Assembly: GCF_002631205.1 (NCBI RefSeq)
Contig: NZ_PDLO01000003.1
Coordinates: 62,001-126,000, forward strand
Length of the DNA stretch: 64,000 nucleotides
Direction: 5' to 3'
From: Neolewinella marina
Lineage (GTDB): Bacteria > Bacteroidota > Bacteroidia > Chitinophagales > Saprospiraceae
Position 1 is the first letter of the stretch. Every line of letters begins with the position of its first letter. Below, in pieces: positions 39,623 through 48,364 of the stretch. Made by a program: the position numbers and the translations under genes. The notes under the pieces were generated by a model. That model ran no database searches, was not told the DNA's origin, and worked only from the letters and a program-made list of their open reading frames with translations.

Positions 39623-42600
39623 TTAGAAGGGGAATCCGGCGGCAAAGTTGAGTCGGCCACTCTCGCTGTCCATAAAGTACGTCAGGCTGAGGATAGTCGC
39701 GCCCAGGGGAGCAATCCAGACCCCACCGCCGTAGCCGACGTGCCAGGTGCTGCTGTCTTCTCCGTCCAGCCATACCCGGCCGTGGTCAAGGCCAAGGATG
39801 AAGCCGCCAACGGTGGGTACCTCACCCTTGCCGAAGCCGAAGCCCATGAAGCGCAGGTCGAGGTTCTGGTACACCAGGTTATTGCCGAGGTAGCGGTCTA
39901 CCCGCGCGGCCCGGTAGTTGGACCGCCCTCCCATGGACGCCAGCTGATAGAACAGCGGGTCGCCGGTATTGAATTCGACCCCGACGCGGGTGGCGAAATT
40001 GATCGCCTTCGTCAGCATGCGGTAGAAGGTCAGGTGGCCGCCGTATTTGGTGGTCTGCATTTCCGACATGTCGAGGTTCCAGCTGTGGCGGGCGAAGAGT
40101 TCATACTTCAATCCGTTGTCGGCCATCAGTGGCACGGCAAGGTTATTGGAGCTGATGGAGGCGGCCAGGCCCGCGAACGACTGCCGGTCGAAAACCGCCG
40201 GGTCAATGGCTTCAGTATTGGCGATCAGGGTAAAATCCGGAGCGTCGTCGAGCTCATAACGGTGGTAGAAGGGACCGACGGAGAAACTGAAGCGGTTGCG
40301 CTCGCCCCGCATCCGCAACATGGGATTGAGGTATATCTCTTCCCGGCGGGCACGGTTGTATTCCAGTACCTGGTCCTCGGTAATTTCCAGTTCGTCCAGC
40401 TCGTCGTCATCGGGCTGCCCCACGCCCTGGTTGCCCAGGCCGAAGAAGTTGGCCACGTAACCGGGGCTGTAGTAGTGGGCCGCCACGGTCAGGTCGTTGC
40501 GGCGGCGGAACAGGTCATTGATCTCACCGTCGTAGCGGAATTTGTAGAATTCGTTGGTGCTGTAAGTGCCCAGGATGCTGTGACGCTGGGCGTAGGGATC
40601 GGGCTTCCAGCCGGTGATCGTCCGCGTCAGGCCACCGCCGATGAAAAAGCCATCGTCCACGTTGAAGCCCAGGGAGGGGACCGGGATGGTGTAGCTGGGG
40701 TAGTATCCTTCAAAGTCGTAGGTATTCAGGTCGGGGTGGTTGTCGCTGCGCCGGTCCTTGAGTCGACTGGTCCGCCCCTCTAGTTCCATGCTTTCTTTTT
40801 CGTCGTAGACGCGGGCGACCAGCTTCCCTTCCGCCAGGACTACATCATTGTCCGTCCCTCCAACAATCCGCAGGTTGATGCGGCTGGACTGACCGGATAG
40901 GATAAAACGGTCGTCCCCGTCGAGTCCGTAAAGCACCACCTCTTCGGTTTCATTCGGATAGAAAGTACGCTCATAGTAGCGTTCGTCGGCCTCTCCGTCG
41001 CTGTCCGCATCAAATACCTGCACGAGGAGGTGTCCGTTCTCGAGCCCTTCGAGGCGAAATACGTCGTCCTGTCCCGTACCCATAACATTGACGCGCTCGG
41101 CCAGGGTAGCGTAGTACTCACCGGCGAAGCGGTCCAGTTGCTGGAGTCGCGACTTGAGTTTACCACCGATGTCGTGCTGCCCAAGGCTGTATTCGAGTAC
41201 TTCCGGGGGCATACGCTGCAGGGCGGAATCTATGGCCTCCTCGCTGAGGTTCTGCTGGATGAATCGTGCCTCGGCCAACATCTCTTCCCGCGTGATGGCG
41301 TTCAGGAAGACCCGGTCGTTCCATTTGCCGTTCAGGGCCCGCCAGGTGGCGTTGTCCAGGTCGGCGGTGAAGGGGCGAAGTTTGCGGGCTTCGGGAACGA
41401 AGATGCGGGCCACTCCGAGCAGTCCACCGTCGAAATTGCTGAACACCTGGTCGCGGTCGCGGCCTACGGGAACGTACCGTGTGCGGCCGTCATCTTCCTC
41501 GAAGGCGGCCCAGCGCCACTGGTCGCGGTGGCGGTCCCAGTCACCGATCAGCAGGTCGAACAGCCGCGCCCGGGCGTAATTGCGCTGGTCGGCGTAGTTC
41601 TTCCAGTCGTCGCGCAGGGCTTCGCGCATATCGCTGTTGCTGATGATCTTTTTGCTGCCGCCAAAAAAGCGGGTGCCGCTCCAATCTTCATCGGGACGCT
41701 GCTCCACCCAGTACATTTCTCCCCCGAAGTTGGTGTTGAAACTCCCCAGCGCGGGCTGTTTGGGGATGTAGTACAATAGTGGGTCGGCACCCAGGAGGCC
41801 GAGTTTCTCCTGCAGGGGGGGCAGGGCCAGGGGGGCGTAGGGGTGAATGGCCGTAAACTGGTCCTTGGCCAGGTCGGCCGCAAAGCTATTTTCCAACAGG
41901 CTGGGCAGCAGCTGGGCCGGGTTCTTACGGACCGAGCGCAGCTGGTAGAGGTGGCCGTCGTTGCCTTCCGTATGGAGGCTCATGGTCGTCATTCCACCCC
42001 CGCGGCGGTAGGGTTTCAAGCCCCCGAACAGGGTGTCGATCATGACCACCGGAACGGCCACGGGCTGGTAGTAAAGGGGGCGGTAGTGGCGCCCGAAAGT
42101 GGCCTTGTTCTTAAAGGCGACCTCCGTGGAGTCACCAGCGTAAATGGACGCGCGTACCGTGTCGTTGTTAACGGTTTCGGCGGGAACTGCGTCCACTCCG
42201 ACGTCCTGAGGAGCGAAGCGATCCTTGATGATGCGACGGTAAAAGGTGCGCTCCTGCTTGCCCTCTTCATCCACAGTGTAGAATCCTACGTAGATTGAGC
42301 CGTCGTCGAAGAAATCCAGCCGGCTGAAGCCCACCGCGCCGTGTACGTAGTTGGCGTCGTTGCCGGGGCGGGCCGGGCCGCGGGTGCTGCCAGAGCCGGC
42401 CACTATGTTGATGTATTCGTCCTCGTGGTTGAGCATCATGTTATGCTCGTGGCCGCTTACGAAGATCACGTTCGTCTCGTCGTCGATGCCAGCCTCCACC
42501 TTGCGGATGAACTGCTGGTACCGTAGGCTGTGCAGGTCGTTGCTGCCCCCGCCGACGCCCTGGATCAGTCGCACCACGCTGCCTAGGATGGGCAGGGGTA

Positions 42601-43366
42601 CGTAGGCGCCGGGAATGACGTCCGCCAAGGGGAAAATGTGCTGACGCAGGCTGTACTGCCCGCCCCGGTTGCCGTTGGACTGGAGGGGGTGGTGCATCAT
42701 CACGATCTTCACCTGGTCGCGGTATCCCTTGATCTCATCGGCCAGGGCGAAAGTCATGGCATCGCGGTTCGTGAAGTCACAGCCTTCGCTGACTTCTTCG
42801 TCGCGGTTCCAGTCGGCCAGGTACCAGGCCGTATTGATGCCAATGAGCCCGACGCGGTCGAACAGCTCCTTGTCGTCGGGGCCCGAACAGGCATTGTTGG
42901 GCATGAAGCGGATGTCCTTCTCGCTGTGGTCCTTGATATACTCCTCCAGCCGGGCCAGGCGGCTGAACTGGCCGTCACCCCCGATTTCGTTCTCCCCTGG
43001 GGTGTAGTAGACCGGTCCGGGCACACGCTGTAGCCGGCTGATGAGTTGGTCCAGATAGGCAAGGTCTTCCTCGTCGGCGTTCTTCTTTAGCCCGTCCTTG
43101 CCTACAATATCACCCAGCAGCAGCAGGGAGCTTTTCTTTTTCCCCTGGGGCATCTGGTCGATCATCGCCTCCAGGGTGGTGAGTCCCTGGGAATAATCGT
43201 AGCCCAGGTCGCCCACCAGGAAGGTGGAATACTGCAGCGTCCCGGAGGGGGCTTCGTCGGAGGTAAGGTCTTCTATTTCCGCTTCGTGGAGCCGGTAATT
43301 GGCGCATTGAGTGAGAAACAGGGCGGCCGCCATAAAAGCGGTCCAGTGGGCAAAAGCTTTACGCAT
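39623..43366 (-). CDS. Lipoprotein fusing metallophosphoesterase, kinase-like segment and Omp85-type barrel
   Basis: 1247 residues from ATG 43366. Cys21 lies in FLTQC, a lipobox-like context. Residues about 45-370 form a purple-acid-type calcineurin phosphoesterase: VGDLGYD (Asp53), LLGDIVGKD (Asp86), PGENE (124-127, in place of GNHD/E), MMHHP (His225) and GHEHN 305-309. Residues about 420-690 recall CotH/HipA/Fam20-type kinases: Lys481 in RSVRKNP, IGDWDRHRDQW 607-617 and VGRDRDQVF 634-642. About 750-850 is a beta-rich linker with GTGQDDVF and GLDGDDRF. From about 890 to Phe1247 is a BamA/surface-antigen-like barrel ending FAAGFPF. It is first of a three-gene operon. Confidence 0.8.
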   Translation of the reverse strand: MRKAFAHWTAFMAAALFLTQCANYRLHEAEIEDLTSDEAPSGTLQYSTFLVGDLGYDYSQGLTTLEAMIDQMPQGKKKSSLLLLGDIVGKDGLKKNADEEDLAYLDQLISRLQRVPGPVYYTPGENEIGGDGQFSRLARLEEYIKDHSEKDIRFMPNNACSGPDDKELFDRVGLIGINTAWYLADWNRDEEVSEGCDFTNRDAMTFALADEIKGYRDQVKIVMMHHPLQSNGNRGGQYSLRQHIFPLADVIPGAYVPLPILGSVVRLIQGVGGGSNDLHSLRYQQFIRKVEAGIDDETNVIFVSGHEHNMMLNHEDEYINIVAGSGSTRGPARPGNDANYVHGAVGFSRLDFFDDGSIYVGFYTVDEEGKQERTFYRRIIKDRFAPQDVGVDAVPAETVNNDTVRASIYAGDSTEVAFKNKATFGRHYRPLYYQPVAVPVVMIDTLFGGLKPYRRGGGMTTMSLHTEGNDGHLYQLRSVRKNPAQLLPSLLENSFAADLAKDQFTAIHPYAPLALPPLQEKLGLLGADPLLYYIPKQPALGSFNTNFGGEMYWVEQRPDEDWSGTRFFGGSKKIISNSDMREALRDDWKNYADQRNYARARLFDLLIGDWDRHRDQWRWAAFEEDDGRTRYVPVGRDRDQVFSNFDGGLLGVARIFVPEARKLRPFTADLDNATWRALNGKWNDRVFLNAITREEMLAEARFIQQNLSEEAIDSALQRMPPEVLEYSLGQHDIGGKLKSRLQQLDRFAGEYYATLAERVNVMGTGQDDVFRLEGLENGHLLVQVFDADSDGEADERYYERTFYPNETEEVVLYGLDGDDRFILSGQSSRINLRIVGGTDNDVVLAEGKLVARVYDEKESMELEGRTSRLKDRRSDNHPDLNTYDFEGYYPSYTIPVPSLGFNVDDGFFIGGGLTRTITGWKPDPYAQRHSILGTYSTNEFYKFRYDGEINDLFRRRNDLTVAAHYYSPGYVANFFGLGNQGVGQPDDDELDELEITEDQVLEYNRARREEIYLNPMLRMRGERNRFSFSVGPFYHRYELDDAPDFTLIANTEAIDPAVFDRQSFAGLAASISSNNLAVPLMADNGLKYELFARHSWNLDMSEMQTTKYGGHLTFYRMLTKAINFATRVGVEFNTGDPLFYQLASMGGRSNYRAARVDRYLGNNLVYQNLDLRFMGFGFGKGEVPTVGGFILGLDHGRVWLDGEDSSTWHVGYGGGVWIAPLGATILSLTYFMDSESGRLNFAAGFPF

Positions 43367-43426
43367 CGTGTGAGTAATGTTCGGACTATAACTCGGTGTT
43401 GGACGGCGAAGTTCGTAGCCGCGCCA

Positions 43427-43505
43427 GGGGCCGGGGTAAATCCCCGTACCGGCCCCGCATGGCCCCGTTTTTCCGGGGATTAAACCCCAGCCCACCTGAG
43501 GGGTT
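43427..43505. repeat. Three consecutive hairpins in the divergent bshB1 spacer
   Basis: Stem 1 is ggggccgg (43427-43434) with ccggcccc (43449-43456). Stem 2 is cccc/gggg around a T-rich loop (43463-43478). Stem 3 is aacccc/ggggtt (43483-43505). They fill half of the 172-bp spacer between the minus-strand operon and bshB1. No consensus -7 box is clear on either strand there. Confidence 0.4.
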
Positions 43506-43538
43506 AGTCCTACTCAACTCCGAATCACGAAGCCCTTT

Positions 43539-44270
43539 ATGAAAGTAGATATCCTCGCCATTGGCGTGCACCCCGACGACATCGAGCTCAGTTGTGCCGG
43601 CACCTTGCTCCACCACGCCGATCTGGGATATTCCTTTGGTCTGGTCGACCTGACGCGGGGCGAGCTGGGCACCCGGGGTACCCCCGAGATCCGCGCCCGG
43701 GAAGCCTACGCCGCCGCCAAAAAGCTGGGGGCCAAGTTCCGCGAGAACCTCGACCTGCCCGATGGCTTCCTCACCGCCGACGAGGACTCGGTCCGCAAGC
43801 TGATCACCGCCATCCGCTACTGCCAGCCCGATATCGTGCTCGCCAATGCCCTCTCCGACCGCCATCCCGACCATGGGCGCAGCGCCCGGCTGGTGGCCGA
43901 CGCCTGCTACTACAGCGGGTTGCAGAAAATCGAAACCACGGACCTCCAGGGCGGCAAACAACAGCACTGGCGGCCCCGCGCCGTCTACCACTACATCCAG
44001 GACCGCAACCGGCAGCCGGATTTCGTCGTCGACATAACGGCCTACCATGCTCGCAAGATGGAAGCCATCGCCTGCTACGCCTCCCAGTTCAACGACCAGT
44101 TGCCAAGTGCCTACGCCGGCGAGCCCAAGACGCCCATCAGCGGTAAGGACTTCATGGATTTCCTCCACGCCAAGGCCCGCACCTTCGGTCGTGAAGCGGG
44201 CTATGACCTGGCCGAAGGCTTCAACGTCGTGCGCTATCCCGGGGTGAAGGACCTGTTCGATCTGGACTAG
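43539..44270 (+). CDS. bshB1: Bacillithiol biosynthesis deacetylase BshB1
   Basis: 243 residues of the LmbE/PIG-L zinc deacetylase fold. GVHPDDIELSCAGTL holds the His-x-x-Asp zinc/catalytic motif; LTRGELGTRGT and DRHPDHGRSARLV are the BshB1 signatures. It removes acetyl from GlcNAc-malate to give GlcN-malate for bacillithiol, the low-molecular-weight thiol of Firmicutes and Bacteroidota. bshA and bshC are not in the window. Its stop overlaps the stop of the convergent deacetylase gene through the palindrome ctag. Confidence 0.93.
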   Translation: MKVDILAIGVHPDDIELSCAGTLLHHADLGYSFGLVDLTRGELGTRGTPEIRAREAYAAAKKLGAKFRENLDLPDGFLTADEDSVRKLITAIRYCQPDIVLANALSDRHPDHGRSARLVADACYYSGLQKIETTDLQGGKQQHWRPRAVYHYIQDRNRQPDFVVDITAYHARKMEAIACYASQFNDQLPSAYAGEPKTPISGKDFMDFLHAKARTFGREAGYDLAEGFNVVRYPGVKDLFDLD

Positions 44271-45649
44271 TCCGGGCGCCAGGGCACGGCCCCATCCGCC
44301 AGTAATTCAGTCAGCGTAGTGGCATAGTGGTCCCACCCATCCTCCCAGCCGTACGCCGCGGCGAAGCTGCTGTTGTGCCACAACAGGGGAAACGGGCCGC
44401 CGTAAGGAAGGAGGTGACGGGCCAGGTCCCGGATCCTGGCACCCGCGTCCGCGCCCGACAATCCCAGGTACTGTTTCAGGGTCACGTCCATGGCCGCAAA
44501 GGGGTGGATGATGAGCCGGGTGGCGCGCTCCCTTTCCAGGTCATACCAGGGGAAGGGGAGGTTCGTGCCGGCGCGCCAGCCCACATCGTCGCTGTACCCC
44601 ATGCTGTGGTCTTCCCGCAGGCCGTGTTCCTCCAGTTGGCGGTAGGTGTGGGGCAGGCGCAGGCGCAGGAAGTGTTGGCGGCTGCTCTCGACTTCTCGCT
44701 CCAGCAGTTCCGCGATCAGTTGCTTTTCCTTGGCCAATAATTCAGGATGCTCGCTGCTGCGGTACCCGGGGTGAAGGCCCTGGCGGGCCGAGGATTCCAG
44801 CTCTTGCATCACCGCGCGCTGGGTAGCGGGGATGGGAAAAGGGTTGGTATCCTGACGGCATCCGGGGCGGGCCACCAGCCAGAAGTAGGTGGCCGTAAGT
44901 CCCAACCGCCGGTGCAGGTCCTCCAGTTGGCCGATGGTATTGTAGGGGTCGTTTTCGGGGAGGGAGCGCCAGCGGGAAACCGCCCGTTGCCACTGTCCGC
45001 GCAGCAGGTCGCGCAGGCCTCCCGCCATTCCCCGCCAGCCCCGGTGGTGCCAGGCCCACAACAGGTCAATGTCGTAGGTAGGGCGCAGCTCCAGCTCGCG
45101 TTCCCGCGGTGGCGGAAGGTCGGGGAACCATTCCCTCAACTGCTGGCCGAGCAGGGCACTCCATTCCCGGACCACCGGCCGGTGAAGGTAGCCGTGGCGG
45201 CCGGCGTGGGACTGGGCGGCGGTGAAGCGTCCGTGGCGGTCGGGCGTGAAGGGCTGGTACTCTTCGTAGCGGCTTACGGCGAAGAATATGCAGGCCAGCA
45301 GATCGGGGCCGCGGGGGGTAGCAAAGAAGGTGGGCAGGCCATCGGGACGCAGGGTAGGGGCGAGGTCCACGGGTGCCGGGGCCCGGCCAACGAGCAGGGG
45401 GTGGTGGGGCAGGGCGTGGGGCCCCTCGCCGCCGTAGCCGATCCGGTAGCGGGGCGGAGCGGTGGGGAAGACGGAACGATCGTTCTCGAATAAAAAGCGG
45501 TATCCCAGGTCGTCGCCGAGCAGTTGGAGCACGTAGCGCAGGCGGGGGTGGCGGATGGTGGTCCTTACCCGGATTTCGGGGGTGGGGGTCAAGACAGGCG
45601 ACAATTGGTGATCCAAACAAGCGGTAAGAGCTTGTTTGGGCTTTACCAT
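44267..45649 (-). CDS. DUF7033/polysaccharide-deacetylase-like protein
   Basis: 460 residues if started at ATG 45649. An N-terminal domain (RHPRLRYVLQLLGDDLGYRFLFEN) is followed by ELRPTYDIDLLWAWHHRG, the divergent polysaccharide deacetylase start with Asp-x-Asp, then ATYFWLVAR, HPGYRSSEHPELLAKEKQLI and RLPHTYRQLEEHGLREDHSMGYSDDVGWRAGT, a family-conserved block. It probably acts on a cell-envelope sugar; the substrate is unknown. The chosen ATG and next eight codons lie inside a palindromic repeat (45627-45790), so the true start may be a TTG further in (45616, 45601 or 45589). Confidence 0.72.
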   Translation of the reverse strand: MVKPKQALTACLDHQLSPVLTPTPEIRVRTTIRHPRLRYVLQLLGDDLGYRFLFENDRSVFPTAPPRYRIGYGGEGPHALPHHPLLVGRAPAPVDLAPTLRPDGLPTFFATPRGPDLLACIFFAVSRYEEYQPFTPDRHGRFTAAQSHAGRHGYLHRPVVREWSALLGQQLREWFPDLPPPRERELELRPTYDIDLLWAWHHRGWRGMAGGLRDLLRGQWQRAVSRWRSLPENDPYNTIGQLEDLHRRLGLTATYFWLVARPGCRQDTNPFPIPATQRAVMQELESSARQGLHPGYRSSEHPELLAKEKQLIAELLEREVESSRQHFLRLRLPHTYRQLEEHGLREDHSMGYSDDVGWRAGTNLPFPWYDLERERATRLIIHPFAAMDVTLKQYLGLSGADAGARIRDLARHLLPYGGPFPLLWHNSSFAAAYGWEDGWDHYATTLTELLADGAVPWRPD

Positions 45650-45790
45650 TCGACCTGCAACCGGTCCCTTTTCGCCTGTCCTTCGTTGCTGGAAATGGCT
45701 TCGTAGCGTGGCTACGATCCACCTCCAGCGCCTCGGCCACCCAAAAAGTGCCTCGCTTTCGATCAGAAAAGCAAAACCCAAACAAGCTCT
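45627..45790. repeat. 164-bp palindromic MITE-like element
   Basis: Perfect 14-bp terminal inverted repeats: agagcttgtttggg (45627-45640) and cccaaacaagctct (45777-45790). The centre holds tcgtagc-gtg-gctacga (45701-45717). A further ccaaacaag/cttgtttgg hairpin abuts the left end (45613-45639). No protein is encoded. I recall closely similar sequences recurring in other Bacteroidota genomes, often mistranslated as part of short open frames; this memory needs a search. It lies between the deacetylase gene and the outer-membrane protein gene. Confidence 0.7.
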
Positions 45791-45851
45791 AAAGGTAAGC
45801 TCCGGCAACAAAGCCCCCCGGAATGCTGTACCTTCGCTATATATTCCGCTC

Positions 45852-46652
45852 ATGTACCGCATTATTCTCACCTGCTGCTTCATTGTCTCGGCTCTCGGGC
45901 TTGCGGCCCAACAGCAGCTGCCCGGCGACCGGAATATCTACGACGCTTCGCCCCTCGGCTTGATCTACGACCACGAGCTGACCTTCAACGTGGCCATCGC
46001 CACCCCCCGCAACTTTATGGTCGGGGTACGCTCCGGCAAACTTATCTCCTTCGACCGCACTCGTTTCTGGACCCTGACCTTCGGCGATATCCGCCACAGC
46101 CGGGAGCGGCGGGAAAATCCCGACCGGGTCAACGTGGTGAGTAACCGCGTGAGTCGGGCTTACGTCTTCGGCAAGCAGAACCAGCTCTACGCCCTGCGGC
46201 TGGGCTTCGGCATGAAGCGCTTTCTGTCGGAAAAGGCGCCAGAGCGCGGCGTGGCGGTGGGGTACTCTTACGAATTCGGCCCCTCCCTGGGGCTCATCAA
46301 GCCCTACTACCTCGAGATTGAGCGGGCTGATGCCGCACCGGTGGACGTGCGTTACAACGGAGAAAACGCCGACGTCTTTCTCAACAACCAGGTGAACGTA
46401 TTCGGGGCCAGCGCCTGGACGGTCGGCCTGGAAGAAGTAGGGGTGCGTCCCGGAGTGCACGCCAAGTTTGCCACCCACTTTGGTTTCGGGGCCTTCGACG
46501 AGACGGCCAAAAGCCTGGAAGCCGGCATCATGGCCGAGTACTTCCTGGGGAATACCGACCTCATGATCGAGAGTGACCTTACTCCCGGCGTCAGCAACAG
46601 CCCCCTGTTCCTCAACCTGTTCATCAACGTGCAAATCGGCAAGCGCTGGTAA
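45852..46652 (+). CDS. Conserved Bacteroidota outer-membrane-associated protein
   Basis: 266 residues from ATG 45852; earlier in-frame starts run into the repeat element. The signal peptide ends LGLAAQQQ. The mature chain has alternating strand pattern (NVAIATPRNFMVGVRSGKL, YALRLGFGMKRFL, LNLFINVQIGKRW with aromatic C-terminus), consistent with an 8-12 strand barrel. I do not know a function. It is 15 nt upstream of aroB and probably co-transcribed with it. Confidence 0.7.
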   Translation: MYRIILTCCFIVSALGLAAQQQLPGDRNIYDASPLGLIYDHELTFNVAIATPRNFMVGVRSGKLISFDRTRFWTLTFGDIRHSRERRENPDRVNVVSNRVSRAYVFGKQNQLYALRLGFGMKRFLSEKAPERGVAVGYSYEFGPSLGLIKPYYLEIERADAAPVDVRYNGENADVFLNNQVNVFGASAWTVGLEEVGVRPGVHAKFATHFGFGAFDETAKSLEAGIMAEYFLGNTDLMIESDLTPGVSNSPLFLNLFINVQIGKRW

Positions 46653-46667
46653 GCCGGCTTCCCGCCT

Positions 46668-47735
46668 ATGACCCTCACCGTCAGTCAAGACTACGACATC
46701 CGTATTGCTGCCCTCGACGAAAATCACCTGCAGTGGCTGGTGAGCCGCCGGTACGCCGGCTGGGTGGTGATCGTCGACGAAGAAACCGAAAAGCACTGCT
46801 GGCCCCGGCTGGAGCCCCTGCTGCGGCCGGCCGGCACCCCCATCACCCTGGTCCGGGTGCCAGCGGGTGAGCGCCACAAGACGCTGTCCACCTGTGAAAA
46901 CATCTGGCAGGAAATGTTCCGGGCCGGGGTAGGGCGCCGGTGGTGCTGTCTGAACCTCGGCGGCGGCGTCATCGGGGATATGGGCGGCTTCGCCGCCGCT
47001 ACCTTCAAGCGGGGCATCGACTTCGTGCAACTGCCCACCACGCTGCTCAGTCAGGTGGACGCCAGCGTGGGCGGCAAACTGGGAATCGATTACCACGAAG
47101 TGAAGAACAGCATCGGGGTGTTCGCCAACCCCCAGGCGGTGTGGATCGATCCCGCCTTTCTGGAAACCCTGCCGCCGCGGGAACTGCGGTCCGGCTATGC
47201 CGAGGTGATCAAGCACGCGCTCATCGCCGACGCGGGGCAGTGGGAGGAGCTACGTGGAATTACCGAGCTATCAACCGTCAGCTGGGAAGCGCTTATCGCC
47301 CACAGCGTCAACATCAAGCGGGAGATCGTGGAAGAAGACCCCCACGAGCGCGGACTGCGCAAGGCGCTCAACTTCGGCCACACCATCGGCCACGCCGTGG
47401 AAAGCTACCTGCTGGCCGGCGACCACCGTCTGCTGCACGGGGAAGCCGTCGCGGTGGGCATGATCACCGAATCCTTCATCAGCCACCGCCAGCAATCGCT
47501 GAGTGGTGAGGACCTGGAGGCGATCACCGGCTACTGCCTGGAGGTATACGGCCACCAGCCGCTGCCCGAAGCCGGCTTCCCCGCCATGCTGGACCTGATG
47601 CGGCAGGACAAGAAAAACGAAGGCACGGAGATCAACTTCACCCTGCTCGATCGGCCGGGGCAGGCGGTGGTAAACGCAACAGCGACCCCGGAAATCATCC
47701 TGGAGTCGCTGCGCTATTACAATTCCTTAGGATAG
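46668..47735 (+). CDS. aroB: 3-Dehydroquinate synthase
   Basis: 355 residues. NAD-binding region VRVPAGERHKTL and NLGGGVIGDMGGFAAATFKRGIDF; metal/active site QLPTTLLSQVDASVGGKLGI; zinc ligands in RSGYAEVIKHALI, NFGHTIGHAVE and LLHGEAVAVGM. It converts DAHP to 3-dehydroquinate, step two of the shikimate route that feeds the trp genes at 22-25 kb. It ends 1 nt from the convergent hsp20 stop. Confidence 0.95.
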   Translation: MTLTVSQDYDIRIAALDENHLQWLVSRRYAGWVVIVDEETEKHCWPRLEPLLRPAGTPITLVRVPAGERHKTLSTCENIWQEMFRAGVGRRWCCLNLGGGVIGDMGGFAAATFKRGIDFVQLPTTLLSQVDASVGGKLGIDYHEVKNSIGVFANPQAVWIDPAFLETLPPRELRSGYAEVIKHALIADAGQWEELRGITELSTVSWEALIAHSVNIKREIVEEDPHERGLRKALNFGHTIGHAVESYLLAGDHRLLHGEAVAVGMITESFISHRQQSLSGEDLEAITGYCLEVYGHQPLPEAGFPAMLDLMRQDKKNEGTEINFTLLDRPGQAVVNATATPEIILESLRYYNSLG

Positions 47736-47736
47736 A

Positions 47737-48213
47737 TCAGGAGCCGATCTCAATGCGGCGGGGCGTCTGGCTCTGCTCCACGGGTTTCATGACGGGGACG
47801 AAGACTTCCAGAATGCCGTTGCGGTAGGCCGCGGTGATGTTTTCCTCATCGGTGGATTCCGGCAGGGTGAAACTGCGGCTGAAGGTATGGTAGTTGTGCT
47901 CGCGGCGGCTGAAGGAGTGGTGGGGGCGTTGGCGGCTTTCGTGTAGCTCTCCCTTGATGGTCAGGATGTCCTTGTGCACGCTGATGTCGAAATCCTCGCG
48001 GTCGTAACCGGGGGCCGCCAATTCGATGAGGTAGCCGCCACGGTTCTCCTCGTCCACCTCGGTAATGTTGGCACCGGGGATGGTCAGTTCGTAGTCGTTG
48101 TCGATGGTCTGGTTGCCGTACAGGCGTTGCCGCTCCAGGTCGAAAAGGTGATCGCTGTTGCGGTAGCGGGCGTTTTCGGGGGTAATGCCGCGGAAGCTGG
48201 TGAAGGTTCTCAT
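47737..48213 (-). CDS. Hsp20/alpha-crystallin small heat-shock protein
   Basis: 158 residues from ATG 48213. An N-terminal arm is followed by the alpha-crystallin domain (about 60-145): LIELAAPGYDREDFDISVHKDILTIKGE and ENITAAYRNGILEVFVP, containing the A-x-x-x-G-I-L signature; the C-terminal extension carries RRIEIGS in place of a clear I-x-I. It holds unfolding proteins in the cytoplasm. No HrcA-CIRCE palindrome is seen upstream. Confidence 0.9.
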   Translation of the reverse strand: MRTFTSFRGITPENARYRNSDHLFDLERQRLYGNQTIDNDYELTIPGANITEVDEENRGGYLIELAAPGYDREDFDISVHKDILTIKGELHESRQRPHHSFSRREHNYHTFSRSFTLPESTDEENITAAYRNGILEVFVPVMKPVEQSQTPRRIEIGS

Positions 48214-48337
48214 GCTGTTCTGTTCGTTAGTGGTTTGCGGATGCGTCCGGACGGGCGGACATTTTTGCAACGAAAGCCCCGGAGGCCGTGTTCGTTGGGG
48301 CTGCGGGCGGACATACCGCCGGCCGCGGGGTGTGCGT

Positions 48338-48345
48338 TACCTTTG
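48338..48345 (+). promoter_or_regulatory. -7 box of the thioredoxin-fold protein gene
   Basis: TACCTTTG, a full match to TAnnTTTG, 19 nt before the start codon at 48365. No TTG at the usual distance. Confidence 0.5.
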
Positions 48346-48364
48346 CGGAATCTAACGACACGTA

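Noticed and set aside
45636-45851. N-terminal extension of the outer-membrane protein gene back to 45636
   Set aside because: That part is encoded by the palindromic repeat; the signal peptide begins at ATG 45852.
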